Notes under the pieces: generated by a model
The model's database searches: none
What the model saw: only the letters and a program-made list of their open reading frames with translations
Told to the model about the DNA's origin: nothing
Program-made: the position numbers and the translations under genes
Part shown: positions 16,901-25,842 of the stretch, one piece after another
Layout: every line of letters begins with the position of its first letter
How positions within the stretch are numbered: position 1 is the first letter of the stretch
Assembly (NCBI RefSeq): GCF_000423565.1
Contig: NZ_KE384036.1
Span: 476,972-540,971 of the forward strand
Reading direction: 5' to 3'
Length of the DNA: 64,000 nt
DNA from: Runella zeae DSM 19591
GTDB lineage: Bacteria; Bacteroidota; Bacteroidia; Cytophagales; Spirosomataceae

Positions 16901-17689
16901 ATGCGTATTTCATTTGTAGGGGCTGGCAATGTAGCTTGGCATATGGCACAAGCACTCGAACACGCCGGCCATCATATTGTGGAAGTGTATAGTCGCGATT
17001 CACGCAATGCTCGGCGTCTGGTCAATAAACTCTATGATACCAACATCGCTCCTGATTTGGATTTTGCCGAAAGTACCGCCGAACTCCTTATTTTGGCCGT
17101 AGCCGATGATGCCCTGCCAGAAGTAATATCGCGACTTTTACTGCCCGAAAACTGCATCGTGGTACACACTTCGGGTACGCAATCGCTCGACGACCTCAAG
17201 CACCTAATTCATATCTATAGCGATGTCCCGGCACAAGTAGGGGTGTTTTATCCTCTCCAAACTTTTAGTAGAGAGGTAGCCATCAACATGAACCAAGTAC
17301 CAATGTGCGTAGAGGCCGTAGAACCCAAAACCGAACAAATCCTCATCCAACTTGCCCAAGATATAAGTAGTATTGTGTATTTAGTGAGTTCCGAAGAAAG
17401 GCGAATTTTGCACGTAGCCGCTGTTTTTGCTTGTAATTTTACCAATCATTTGCTTGGTATTTCTAAGAAAATACTCGACGCCGAGCACCTCGAATTTGAA
17501 CTACTCAAACCCCTCATTCGCGAAACCATCCGCAAAGCACTAGAAGCCCCCGACCCTTCGGTAGTACAGACAGGCCCTGCCCGAAGAGGCGACGAAAACA
17601 CCATTGAAAGGCATTTGGATTTTCTGGAAAAATATCCAGCTTGGCAAGGTCTGTATGAAATCCTCACCGAGAGTATCAGACGGAGATAA
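16901..17689 (+). CDS. Rossmann-fold DUF2520 family protein
   Basis: The N-terminal NAD(P)-binding Rossmann motif is MRISFVGAGNVAWHMAQAL (G-x-G-x-x-A type). It is followed by VVHTSGTQSLDDL near residue 90 and GVFYPLQTFSREV near 115, the conserved region of DUF2520 proteins, which are related to pyrroline-5-carboxylate and prephenate dehydrogenases. ILHVAAVFACNFTNHLL and GPARRGDENTIERHL are typical C-terminal helical-domain motifs. The reaction is unknown. ATG at 16901 gives 262 residues, a better start than the TTG at 16886. Convergent with cvpA, 3 bp apart. Confidence 0.88.
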   Translation: MRISFVGAGNVAWHMAQALEHAGHHIVEVYSRDSRNARRLVNKLYDTNIAPDLDFAESTAELLILAVADDALPEVISRLLLPENCIVVHTSGTQSLDDLKHLIHIYSDVPAQVGVFYPLQTFSREVAINMNQVPMCVEAVEPKTEQILIQLAQDISSIVYLVSSEERRILHVAAVFACNFTNHLLGISKKILDAEHLEFELLKPLIRETIRKALEAPDPSVVQTGPARRGDENTIERHLDFLEKYPAWQGLYEILTESIRRR

Positions 17690-17692
17690 AAA

Positions 17693-18217
17693 TCAATCTC
17701 CCCTGCCCCATTCTCTAATAAGATTTCCACCTATCGGAATCCAGTCCGAAATCACGCTGATGATTTGAGGGGCAATAGGGACGGTATATTCGTACAAAAA
17801 ACTTTCTAGGCGGTATTTGGGAGGAATCTGAATACCAACAGTACTTAAGAGCCAAAAGAATACGCTAATCCCAAATACCCACGTAAAAATCCCAACGGCA
17901 GCCCCCGCCAAATTATCAAGTGTTCCTAACAACGTATACCGTAACATCCTACGCATAGAATAGCCAATACGGTTTACCATGAAAACAGTAGGAAAGAAAA
18001 TAACTGAAAACCCTACAAAAGGCAAAAAACGTCGGGTAAGTTCGGCAGTAAGATAAGGGGCAAGCAAGTCGGTTCCGAAGCGTAAAAACTTAAAGCCTAC
18101 AATCATCGCTATCACAAAAGCAGCGACTCCTACTATTTCGATCAGTAGTCCTTTACGGTAGCCATTGAAAGCCCCCCAAGCCATTGGAATCAAAATCAAT
18201 AAGTCTAATGTATTCAT
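17693..18217 (-). CDS. CvpA family membrane protein
   Basis: 174 residues with four membrane helices. The opening MNTLDLLILIPMAWGAFNGYRKGLLIEI is shaped exactly like CvpA: a short acidic start, then G-x-x-x-G-x-x-x-G-(L/F). LGTLDNLAGAAVGIFTW is the second CvpA hallmark (D-x-x-x-G-x-x-x-G). CvpA proteins are inner-membrane proteins linked in E. coli to colicin V production and to tolerance of bile or envelope stress; the molecular role is open. It is encoded leftward downstream of the YqeY gene, with a hairpin terminator between them. Confidence 0.88.
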   Translation of the reverse strand: MNTLDLLILIPMAWGAFNGYRKGLLIEIVGVAAFVIAMIVGFKFLRFGTDLLAPYLTAELTRRFLPFVGFSVIFFPTVFMVNRIGYSMRRMLRYTLLGTLDNLAGAAVGIFTWVFGISVFFWLLSTVGIQIPPKYRLESFLYEYTVPIAPQIISVISDWIPIGGNLIREWGRGD

Positions 18218-18249
18218 GTGCTGTTAGGTAAGATAGGGCAAAGAAGAGG

Positions 18250-18286
18250 ATATGAATTGTTAAGATTCAATCCTAACAATTCATAT
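18250..18286 (-). terminator. Hairpin terminator between yqeY and cvpA genes
   Basis: A 13-bp perfect inverted repeat (ATATGAATTGTTA at 18250-18262, complement at 18274-18286) with an 11-base loop, 3 bases after the YqeY stop. The T-run on the leftward strand is poor. Confidence 0.5.
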
Positions 18287-18289
18287 TTC

Positions 18290-18739
18290 TTAGACTAAGA
18301 GGCTTTTAACCAAAGTCTGTACCAGCTTGCCATCGGCTTGTCCGGCCAGTTCTTTCATAGCTACTCCCATCACTTTTCCCATATCCGAAGGAGCTTTAGC
18401 ACCTACTTTTGATATGATTTCTTGTAGTTTAGCCTTTACCTCCTCTTCGGTAAGCTGCTGAGGTAGATATTTTTCGATAACCGCGATTTCGGCCAATTCT
18501 TTTTCTAACAAATCGGGACGGTTTTGCTGCTCATAAATTGATGCCGAATCACGACGCTGCTTAGCGGCCTTGGTCAATAGCTTCAATTCATCATCAGCAC
18601 TAAGAGTAGCATTGGCCCCTTCTTTGGTTTCTTCCAACAAAATCAAAGACTTGATCGCACGCAATGCCCGCAAGGTATCCTGATTTTTTTCGCGCATAGC
18701 TTGCTTAATATCATCATCGATTCTTTGTTTGAGCGACAT
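18290..18739 (-). CDS. GatB/YqeY domain protein
   Basis: 149 residues, the family length. MSLKQRIDDDIKQAMREKNQ is the typical start; LRALRAIKSLIL and the central QQNRPDLLEKELAEIAVIEKYLP follow. The C-terminal PSDMGKVMGVAMKELAGQAD is the highly conserved D-x-G-x-V-M motif, related to the tail domain of the amidotransferase subunit GatB. YqeY proteins are cytoplasmic and may bind tRNA; their role is not settled. A single gene with a terminator after it. Confidence 0.92.
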   Translation of the reverse strand: MSLKQRIDDDIKQAMREKNQDTLRALRAIKSLILLEETKEGANATLSADDELKLLTKAAKQRRDSASIYEQQNRPDLLEKELAEIAVIEKYLPQQLTEEEVKAKLQEIISKVGAKAPSDMGKVMGVAMKELAGQADGKLVQTLVKSLLV

Positions 18740-18927
18740 ATCGGTAAATTTTTAAAGTGGTTAAATAAAAAATGAGTTTTGCAGGGAAGAACGCTATTTT
18801 TTTAAGTGACTGATAATTTGAACTTTACTTCAAAGCCTGCCGCTCCCCCTCTACAAGCATGATAATTTTTGTGGTGCAAATCTACAAAAAAACGCTTGTA
18901 TGCTTGGAAAAATTGAAATCAGTTCAT

Positions 18928-18936
18928 TATCTTTGC
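18928..18936 (+). promoter_or_regulatory. -7 promoter box TATCTTTGC for tRNA-His
   Basis: Perfect TAnnTTTGC, 13 bases before the tRNA. Confidence 0.65.
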
Positions 18937-18949
18937 ATTCCCAAAACAC

Positions 18950-19024
<75 letters not shown>

Positions 19025-19103
19025 CTCTCATAAAGAGTCTAAAATTAAAATAAAGTCTGCGTTTTATTCGCCAATATTTTTCCCTTTTATTCTCTTTCAT
19101 TTA

Positions 19104-19135
19104 AAATCCCAACGGTATTCGTTGGGATTTTTTGT
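19104..19135 (+). terminator. Terminator after tRNA-His
   Basis: AAATCCCAACG (19104-19114) and CGTTGGGATTT (19120-19130), a perfect 11-bp stem with a 5-base loop and T-run. Confidence 0.85.
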
Positions 19136-19194
19136 TTGACACAAAAAGTAACTCATCATTCAAACTTTTCGTGGTTTACTTAGTTGAAGCTATT

Positions 19195-19863
19195 ATGTAT
19201 TCATTCCCCAACCCCATCCGTTTATCTAGTTCAGCCGAACGTATTATTTTTGTGATTTTGCCACTCATGCACATTGCAGGCGTCGTAGGACTTCAGCTGC
19301 CAGTATCTCAATCGCTCTTCAAAACTTTGGTACCTTTTCACCTTCTGAGTTGCGTTGGATTGCTATTTCTTTTTCAAGAAGAGTGGAACACGTCTACCAT
19401 TATCTTATGGCTTACGTCATATTTGGTAGGCTTTTTTATCGAAGCACTTGGCGTGCATACGGGGCTCATTTTTGGGGCCTATCACTATGGCGAAACCTTA
19501 GGGTGGAAAATTATTGACATCCCCGTATTGATAGGAGCCAATTGGCTCATACTTGTTTTCTCTACTGGCGTGGTGATTCAGCACTTACATCCCAACAAAT
19601 GGCTCAAAGCCGCCGTAGGTGCCGCTCTCATAGTTTTCATTGATGTGTTGATTGAACCTGTGGCCATAAAACTCGACTTTTGGGTTTGGGAAGAACCCAC
19701 AGTACCTTTACAAAACTACATCGCTTGGTATATTATATCATTTGGATTGTTATGCTTATTTTATAGTCTTTCTTTTCCAAAAAAAAATCGTATTGCAGGC
19801 CTACTCCTTATCTGCCAGGCATTATTCTTTGCAGTTCACAATTTTATCTATCAGCTACTATAG
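19195..19863 (+). CDS. cruF: Carotenoid biosynthesis protein, CruF/DUF422 family
   Basis: 222 residues from ATG 19195 (MYSFPNPIRLSSS) with about seven membrane helices. Family motifs: the long stretch FFIEALGVHTGLIFGAYHYG (E-x-x-G-V-x-T-G-x-x-F-G-x-Y), PVLIGANWLILVF, and FIDVLIEPVAIKLDFWVW (D-x-x-x-x-P-x-A-x-x-x-x-x-W-x-W). CruF hydrates the psi end of carotenoids (1',2'-hydratase) in the inner membrane; the related Bacteroidota enzymes act on gamma-carotene-type substrates. The next gene is a B12-binding MerR regulator, the usual light-dependent controller of carotenoid genes. No other crt genes lie in the window. Confidence 0.85.
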   Translation: MYSFPNPIRLSSSAERIIFVILPLMHIAGVVGLQLPVSQSLFKTLVPFHLLSCVGLLFLFQEEWNTSTIILWLTSYLVGFFIEALGVHTGLIFGAYHYGETLGWKIIDIPVLIGANWLILVFSTGVVIQHLHPNKWLKAAVGAALIVFIDVLIEPVAIKLDFWVWEEPTVPLQNYIAWYIISFGLLCLFYSLSFPKKNRIAGLLLICQALFFAVHNFIYQLL

Positions 19864-20273
19864 ATAATCGCAAAGTGGCACACCAAGCTATAAAGGGCTA
19901 TTTATCAACAACATAGACAAAAACACTATTAAATCATAGGGTTTGTAAAGTAGTGAAGAATAAATTTTTAAAACATTTTCATAAACGTCTTGTTCTCTAT
20001 ATATGGAGACCAATGATAAATGAGAGATTGTTTGTAGACACCCTTCAAAGTATGTCTAATAACTACTAAAATATATTTTAACCTATCTTTCACCAAAGCA
20101 CTTTGTTTAACATACCCAATAAAAGGTTAAACATTTTCATTTCAATTGTAATTATTAAGTTTAATATTTATTACATTTGAAAGATATATCAAATCCAAAG
20201 AGTACTTAACAACTTATACTTTGAATCTTTTGGTCGAATTTAGGAAAGTGTAATCAGGAAAATATGTAATGAG
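19864..20273 (+). promoter_or_regulatory. AT-rich regulatory region upstream of the CarH-like gene
   Basis: A 410-bp stretch without a gene. It contains an inverted repeat TGTTTAAC (20104-20111) / GTTAAACA (20126-20133), 8-bp arms 14 bases apart, and a -7-like TACATTTG near 20172. Its position before a MerR-type gene makes the repeat a candidate operator; this is not proven. Nothing else is seen. Confidence 0.35.
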
Positions 20274-21149
20274 ATGAGCAGCTATTCTATCCGAGATTTA
20301 GAGCAATTATCTGGTATTAAGGCCCATACTATCCGAATTTGGGAGCAACGCTACAATATCATTCAACCCAAAAGGACGGATACTAACATCCGAACTTACG
20401 ACGATCAAGACTTAAAATTGATCCTTAATATTTCTCTTCTTAAAGACAACGGCTACAAAATATCAGAAATATCAAAATTGTCTTTAGAAGAGATAAGCAA
20501 TGAAGTATTGGTAATTTCTGACCAAAAACTTAGCTATCCTGACCAAATTCATGCCCTCACGATTTCGATGATTGATTTGGATGAGGAGCGCTTCGAAAAA
20601 ATCATTAGTACCAATTTTTTGCGTTTTGGGTTTGAAAATACGATGACAAACATCATCTATCCTTTTTTGAGTCGTATTGGCACCCTCTGGATGACAGGCT
20701 CTATCGGCCCTGCTCAGGAGCATTTTATGACCAACCTGATTCGCCAAAAAATCATCGTAGCCATCGACAGCCAAGTCATCAAATATCGCCCCGATTCCAA
20801 AAAGTTCATGTTGTTTTTGCCCGAAGGAGAGCTACACGAAATCGGGCTGTTGTTTGCGAGCTACATCATTCGCTCCCACAACCACCGCGTAGTTTATCTA
20901 GGCCAAACCTTGCCTTTTACGGAGCTTATGTTTGCTTACGATGTCCATAAACCTGATTTTATATTTTCGACTATCACTTCCGTCCCCTCCAACGACGAAG
21001 TTCAGCCCTATGTAGATCGACTTTGTAAGCAATTTCCCGATTCTAAAATTTTATTGACTGGCTATCAGGTTATTGGTCAAGACATTCAACTCGAACCCAA
21101 TGCTACTATCATCAACAAAACCAGTGATTTAGTGGAGCTTTTGGCATAA
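20274..21149 (+). CDS. MerR-type regulator with cobalamin-binding domain (CarH/LitR-like)
   Basis: 291 residues. A MerR winged helix occupies 1-75 (YSIRDLEQLSGIKAHTIRIW, with EQRYNIIQPKRT). A four-helix B12 cap lies around 90-165, with the W-x9-E-H signature at W139, E149 and H150 (LWMTGSIGPAQEHF). A Rossmann-like B12 domain runs about 177-291, with E-x-H-x-x-G at 186-191 (ELHEIG), where H188 is the expected lower cobalt ligand. CarH proteins use adenosylcobalamin as a light sensor: the tetramer represses carotenoid genes in the dark and falls apart in light. All key residues are present, so cobalamin binding is likely. The gene lies downstream of cruF on the same strand. Confidence 0.87.
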   Translation: MSSYSIRDLEQLSGIKAHTIRIWEQRYNIIQPKRTDTNIRTYDDQDLKLILNISLLKDNGYKISEISKLSLEEISNEVLVISDQKLSYPDQIHALTISMIDLDEERFEKIISTNFLRFGFENTMTNIIYPFLSRIGTLWMTGSIGPAQEHFMTNLIRQKIIVAIDSQVIKYRPDSKKFMLFLPEGELHEIGLLFASYIIRSHNHRVVYLGQTLPFTELMFAYDVHKPDFIFSTITSVPSNDEVQPYVDRLCKQFPDSKILLTGYQVIGQDIQLEPNATIINKTSDLVELLA

Positions 21150-21161
21150 GTTCTTTTATAA

Positions 21162-21222
21162 AAAAAATCCTTTTCAAATTTGAAACCTTCGACGGGTCGC
21201 TCAAACTTGAAAAGGATTTTTT
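21162..21222. terminator. Bidirectional terminator between convergent genes
   Basis: A 22-bp inverted repeat with one mismatch (21162-21183 and 21201-21222). The arms begin AAAAAATCC and end GGATTTTTT, so both the rightward regulator gene and the leftward epimerase gene get a stem plus U-run. Confidence 0.85.
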
Positions 21223-21242
21223 ATTTTTATCCCAAAAATATC

Positions 21243-22208
21243 TCAGTAATAACGCTCGCCTTCGAGGTAGTTTTGTACATAATCAGTAATACCCTCTTCC
21301 AAAGTATGGAATGGCTTGGTATATCCAATTGAACGGAGCTTGTTCATGTTGGCTTGGGTAAAGTACTGGTATTTATCGCGGATATCGGCAGGCGTATCTA
21401 CAAAATTAATAGCAGGCTCCACACCCATTGCGTGGAAAGTATTGGTGGCCAAATCCACAAAAGTACGGGCTTTACCACTTCCAAGGTTATAAATACCTGA
21501 ATTGCGACGGTGATGCATCAAAAATGAACACACCTCCACTACGTCTTTGACATAGACAAAATCCCGCATTTGCTCACCGTCTTTAAAATCAGGATGGTGA
21601 GAGCGAAACAATCTCATTTGGTTGGTCTTTTTGATTTGGTGATAAGCATGAAAAATCACCGATGCCATACGGCCTTTGTGGTATTCGTTGGGGCCATATA
21701 CATTAAAAAACTTGAGCCCCGCCCAGAAGAAAGGTTTTTTGTCTTGTTGCAAGGCCCAAATATCAAAGTCGTTTTTGGACTCTCCGTAAGGATTCAAAGG
21801 CTTCAATTGCGGAATCAACGACTCATTGTCGTCATAGCCCAGCTCTCCTAAACCATAGGTAGCCGCCGAAGAAGCATAAACAAGGGGTATCTGATAATCG
21901 ATACATTTTTGCCAGATTTGTTGAGAATAACGTACGTTTAATTCATCAAAAATCGTGTGGTCAAATTCCGTAGTATCCGTACGGGCACCAATATGGAAGA
22001 TAAACTCTACTTCGTAGTAGTTTTGGGCGAGCCATTCAAAAAACTCGCTTCTTTCAACGCGCTCCTGAATTTTTTTTCCTTCTAAATTGTGAGCTTTTTC
22101 AATTTTTGAAAAATCATCAACTGCAATGATAAAATTGAAGTTTTCCTCGTTTAGCTTGCTGATAAGGCAGCTTCCTATAAAGCCTGCGGCCCCCGTTACA
22201 ATGATCAT
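21243..22208 (-). CDS. hldD: ADP-L-glycero-D-manno-heptose-6-epimerase
   Basis: 321 residues, the family length. MIIVTGAAGFIGSCL is the G-x-x-G-x-x-G NAD(P) loop of short-chain/extended dehydrogenases. IFHIGARTDTTE (about 70-81) and VYASSAATYG give the serine. YGESK holds the catalytic tyrosine and lysine. GLKFFNVYGPNEYHKGRMAS and DFVYVKDVV are strongly HldD-like. It interconverts the D-D and L-D forms of ADP-heptose for the LPS inner core, in the cytoplasm. It stands alone, leftward, ended by the shared bidirectional terminator. Confidence 0.93.
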   Translation of the reverse strand: MIIVTGAAGFIGSCLISKLNEENFNFIIAVDDFSKIEKAHNLEGKKIQERVERSEFFEWLAQNYYEVEFIFHIGARTDTTEFDHTIFDELNVRYSQQIWQKCIDYQIPLVYASSAATYGLGELGYDDNESLIPQLKPLNPYGESKNDFDIWALQQDKKPFFWAGLKFFNVYGPNEYHKGRMASVIFHAYHQIKKTNQMRLFRSHHPDFKDGEQMRDFVYVKDVVEVCSFLMHHRRNSGIYNLGSGKARTFVDLATNTFHAMGVEPAINFVDTPADIRDKYQYFTQANMNKLRSIGYTKPFHTLEEGITDYVQNYLEGERYY

Positions 22209-22400
22209 ATAAATAGTGTATGATAGGCGTTCAAATAGTGGGTTTTCAACTGGTTGGTCAGGTAAAAATACTCAAAAAAAGATTTACAAAGGTAGGTAAT
22301 TAAATATATACAAAACCATATAAAATTTTGAGAAAAAATTTAATTTTTCAAAGAAAAGACACCTTCGATGAAAGTGTTTTTTTACTACCATTTTTGGTCG

Positions 22401-22409
22401 TAATTTTGC
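22401..22409 (+). promoter_or_regulatory. -7 promoter box TAATTTTGC
   Basis: Perfect TAnnTTTGC, giving a leader of about 80 bases before the 6-carboxytetrahydropterin synthase gene at 22495. Confidence 0.6.
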
Positions 22410-22494
22410 AAAAAATTTAAGCGCCTATCTCGTAAAACAAGTAATAACAATACTGGATTGGGCCATAGGTGGACTATTGATAGAGGAATAAAAA

Positions 22495-22914
22495 ATGATT
22501 TACGTAACTAGAAAAGAACATTTTAACGCGGCTCACCGTGTATATAACCCCCAGTGGTCGGATGAAAAAAACCTTGAGGTATTTGGGATTTGTGCCAATC
22601 CCAACTATCATGGGCATAATTTTGAACTATTGGTAACGGTCAAAGGCCCCATCGACCCCGACACGGGCTTTGTGATAGATATGAAGAAATTAGGTAATTT
22701 GATGAAAAGCGCGGTGATTGACAAAGTAGATCACCGCAATCTAAACCTTGATGTGGATTTTATGCAAGGCGTGATTCCTAGTTGTGAAAACTTTGTAATT
22801 GAAATTTGGAAAATTCTGGCAAAAGGCCTTGCCGAAACCGCCCCTCATGCCAAGCTTCACTATCTAAAACTCATCGAAACCCCCAAGAATTACGTCGAAT
22901 ATTATGGGGAATAG
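22495..22914 (+). CDS. queD: 6-carboxytetrahydropterin synthase (QueD/PTPS family)
   Basis: 139 residues. The zinc-binding histidines are in FNAAHRV and NYHGHNF. The catalytic cysteine is in FGICANPNYHGHN, in the C-x5-H-G-H context of PTPS proteins. VDHRNLN and a glutamate near the C-terminus (KLIETPKNYVEYYG) complete the active site. QueD converts dihydroneopterin triphosphate to 6-carboxytetrahydropterin in queuosine synthesis; close relatives make 6-pyruvoyltetrahydropterin. It is the first gene of a tight rightward cluster: its end overlaps the next gene by 11 bp. Confidence 0.9.
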   Translation: MIYVTRKEHFNAAHRVYNPQWSDEKNLEVFGICANPNYHGHNFELLVTVKGPIDPDTGFVIDMKKLGNLMKSAVIDKVDHRNLNLDVDFMQGVIPSCENFVIEIWKILAKGLAETAPHAKLHYLKLIETPKNYVEYYGE

Positions 22915-24625
22915 CACCAAATCTCTCATTTGGGGAAGTATTATCGTCGGTATTGTCGTTGGTTATCTTTTTTATATTGATGCCTCTGCTGTCAATATCC
23001 CCATTTCGGACGACTATGACTTGGTAAGGGTCAAATATCGCCTGATGACAGGCAACTATTCGTGGTGGGAAACCATACAGATTTTGCTCGAACCCGAAAA
23101 CGACCACCGCATTTTATTGCCTAGGTCGGTAGCGCTGCTCGACTATGCTTTAGAAGGCTTTATCAACTACCGCAGCCTGATTTGGTTTGTGAATGCAAGC
23201 CTGTTAGGAATTTTAGTGTTTTGGTTTTTAAGTTTTCGGCGCAATCATCTCAGCAAATGGGCGATTTTGCCGGTATTACTTTGGTATTGTACTCCCTTTG
23301 TTTTTGATGTTACGATGTGGGGCATCAATGGCATGCAACACACCACGCTCAATCTGCTCGTATTCGCATCTTTATATTTATTGGTATATTATCCTAGTAC
23401 AATAGGTACTGCCATCGCTATTTTATTGGCGTTTGCAGCTACTTTCACCAATGGCAATGGCTTTTTAATTTTTCCAGCTGGGCTTGTGATTTTACTCTTG
23501 TCCCAAAACTGGAAAAAAAGCATCGTTTGGGGAAGTGGCATGGTGCTATCTTTATTGGCCTATTTTCTCAATTATAGTTTCGGCCAAGCCACGCAAGTCA
23601 AGGTATCGGGTGATTTCTTCCAAAACCTCCTTCTTAGTTTTGGAGCCCTTGTGGGAGGCTGGGCGGCCGCATTCCGAGGCCAAAATCCTTCATGGCTTTT
23701 GGTAAGTTCGTTTATCATAGGCATCATCACTTTGATAGGGCTTTTGACTTGGTTTTTAAAGCGTACTCTACTCGCACCTCTCAAACCTACCTCTTCTAAA
23801 CCTTATTTCTGGATAGGTGTCTTCCTTTTCAGCGTCATGACCATCGGCATCATTGCTATTTCACGAGGAGGACGAGACGTCTATTCGGTTTTTACAAGTC
23901 GCTACAGTTTGTATCCTCTTCATATTCTGACCATTGCGTATGGAGCTTTGTTGCTAACTAGACCTATCCCTAATAAATGGCTCATCAGTATTGCATCTGG
24001 CCTTGGGGTTTTGTTTATGATAGGAAGCTACTATCAATACCAAGTCGACGTAGAAACGCGCCGTAGAAGTCTGGTAGCAGACCATTATAATTGGCGACAT
24101 CATCGCAAGTTGCTTACCCATTTTAGGAGCGAACTAGCCGACTTTTACACCCAACCTGCTTACGATAAAGGGCTATATCGCTTCAACAATTCGCCCTTGG
24201 CTACGGCCGAAGCGGCCCTAGATGCCCCCGCAGATACTACTAAACTAGCCCCTTTACAATTAACACTCAGTACTCACTCAAAGCCGATTGATTATTTTGG
24301 CCATCCTCAAACGGTCGCTCAGTTTACGTTAGAAAATGAAAGTATTCCCCAACCTAATACGGGTAAAGGAGCATTTATTGTACTAAAATCTTCCAACAAT
24401 ACCACCTATGTGTTGCCGGCGATTCCTCAATCGGGTGGCCGAAAACTATTTGTAAGGCAAGGGAAAATATATAAATCGGGTTTTAAATCTACCTTTTATA
24501 ACGAAAACTTTGTACCGGCAGATTATCGTATTGGCATTTTATCGGCGTCACCTCAAGGTTTTGATTTAAAGTTTTCTAACCAAATCATTCGCATTGATTC
24601 TCTTCATGCTAAACTGATTGATTGA
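22904..24625 (+). CDS. Large polytopic membrane protein of unknown function
   Basis: 573 residues. About eleven membrane helices cover residues 1-390, and a soluble tail of about 180 residues follows. The first loop after helix 1 carries ISDDYDLVRVKYRL, the acidic first periplasmic loop seen in GT-C type integral glycosyltransferases, and NDHRILLPR fits the same class. The tail looks beta-rich (TYVLPAIPQSGGRKLFVRQG). No exact family is recognised; a lipid-linked sugar transferase role is plausible only by fold and by its place just before lpxB. ATG 22904 overlaps queD; the stop is 3 bp before lpxB. Confidence 0.65.
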   Translation: MGNSTKSLIWGSIIVGIVVGYLFYIDASAVNIPISDDYDLVRVKYRLMTGNYSWWETIQILLEPENDHRILLPRSVALLDYALEGFINYRSLIWFVNASLLGILVFWFLSFRRNHLSKWAILPVLLWYCTPFVFDVTMWGINGMQHTTLNLLVFASLYLLVYYPSTIGTAIAILLAFAATFTNGNGFLIFPAGLVILLLSQNWKKSIVWGSGMVLSLLAYFLNYSFGQATQVKVSGDFFQNLLLSFGALVGGWAAAFRGQNPSWLLVSSFIIGIITLIGLLTWFLKRTLLAPLKPTSSKPYFWIGVFLFSVMTIGIIAISRGGRDVYSVFTSRYSLYPLHILTIAYGALLLTRPIPNKWLISIASGLGVLFMIGSYYQYQVDVETRRRSLVADHYNWRHHRKLLTHFRSELADFYTQPAYDKGLYRFNNSPLATAEAALDAPADTTKLAPLQLTLSTHSKPIDYFGHPQTVAQFTLENESIPQPNTGKGAFIVLKSSNNTTYVLPAIPQSGGRKLFVRQGKIYKSGFKSTFYNENFVPADYRIGILSASPQGFDLKFSNQIIRIDSLHAKLID

Positions 24626-24628
24626 GCT

Positions 24629-25747
24629 ATGAAATACTACATCATTGCGGGCGAACGCTCAGGAGATTTGCACGGTAGCAACCTTATCAAGGCTATCAAA
24701 CGCCACGACCAAAACGCTCAAATCAGAGCTTGGGGAGGCGATATGATGCAAGAGGCAGGGGCTCAGCTCGTGACTCATTATTCCGAAATGGCTTTTATGG
24801 GCTTTTGGGAAGTGGCCAAAAACCTTCGTACCATTTCAGGGTTCCTTAAAAAATGTAAAGCAGATATCCTGACTTATCAGCCCGATGTAGTCATTTTGAT
24901 TGATTATGCTGGTTTCAATATGCGTATTGCTCAGTTTGCTAAAGAAAATAGCATTCGTACTTTTTATTATATCTCTCCCAAAGTCTGGGCTTGGAATCAG
25001 AAACGTGCGCTGAAACTCAAACAATATGTCGATAGACTTTTTGTGATTTTTCCTTTTGAAAAAGATTTTTTTAGAAAATTTGACTACGAAACCGATTATG
25101 TAGGCAATCCTCTCTTCGACGCCATTGCCGATTTCAGCCCCAATCCCCGATTTTTGAGCGACCACACTCTCTCTGTCACTCGCCCCATCGTGGCGCTATT
25201 GCCCGGAAGTCGCCGGCAAGAAGTAGAGCAAATGCTCCAAATCATGACTTCTACTAAGCCACATTTTCCTGATTATCAATACGTCATAGCAGGAGTGAGC
25301 AATTTACCCTCGGAACTTTATAAGCCCTTTCTCAAAAATGATGTACACTTAGTGACCGATGCCGCTTACGACTTATTATCGGTGGCTCAGGGGGCGCTTG
25401 TGACTTCGGGAACAGCTACGCTCGAAACGGCTCTTTTGGGAGTTCCTCAGGTGGTATGCTACAAAACCGCCGCCCTAAGCTACCATATCGCCAAGCGATT
25501 AATCCGAGTACCCTATATATCTTTAGTAAATTTAATTGCCCAAAAGGAAGTAGTAAAAGAACTCATTCAATCGGATTTGAATACCGAAAGATTGACAGAG
25601 GAGCTTCGCGCTGTTTTACCTAATGGACTCAAAAACAAAGAAATACAGAAAGATTATCAAAATATCAAAACGATTTTAGGAGAACAAGGTGCTTCCGAAC
25701 GAGCTGGAAAATTGATGGTAGATGACTTATTAGCACACAAGAAATAA
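24629..25747 (+). CDS. lpxB: Lipid-A-disaccharide synthase
   Basis: 372 residues. KYYIIAGERSGDLHGSNLI is the signature LpxB opening (A-G-E-x-S-G-D-x-H). RAWGGDMMQEAG and MAFMGFWEV follow. VVILIDYAGFNMRIA and FYYISPKVWAWNQ are GT-B core motifs, ALLPGSRRQEVEQM is the nucleotide-binding start of the second domain, and VTSGTATLETALLGVPQVVCY is the donor-site motif. It joins UDP-2,3-diacylglucosamine and lipid X to make the lipid A disaccharide at the inner membrane. It is the last gene of the queD-to-lpxB cluster. Confidence 0.95.
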   Translation: MKYYIIAGERSGDLHGSNLIKAIKRHDQNAQIRAWGGDMMQEAGAQLVTHYSEMAFMGFWEVAKNLRTISGFLKKCKADILTYQPDVVILIDYAGFNMRIAQFAKENSIRTFYYISPKVWAWNQKRALKLKQYVDRLFVIFPFEKDFFRKFDYETDYVGNPLFDAIADFSPNPRFLSDHTLSVTRPIVALLPGSRRQEVEQMLQIMTSTKPHFPDYQYVIAGVSNLPSELYKPFLKNDVHLVTDAAYDLLSVAQGALVTSGTATLETALLGVPQVVCYKTAALSYHIAKRLIRVPYISLVNLIAQKEVVKELIQSDLNTERLTEELRAVLPNGLKNKEIQKDYQNIKTILGEQGASERAGKLMVDDLLAHKK

Positions 25748-25773
25748 TCGGGCTTCACAAAATCTTTACACAC

Positions 25774-25801
25774 CCTACGGAGAAAAAGTAGGATTTTTTT
25801 T
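25774..25801 (+). terminator. Short terminator after lpxB
   Basis: CCTAC (25774-25778) and GTAGG (25788-25792) followed by a run of eight T. Short stem, strong U-run. Confidence 0.5.
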
Positions 25802-25842
25802 GTTGTAGCTATAAATCTATTCATCTAACTTTTTGTGTGCGA

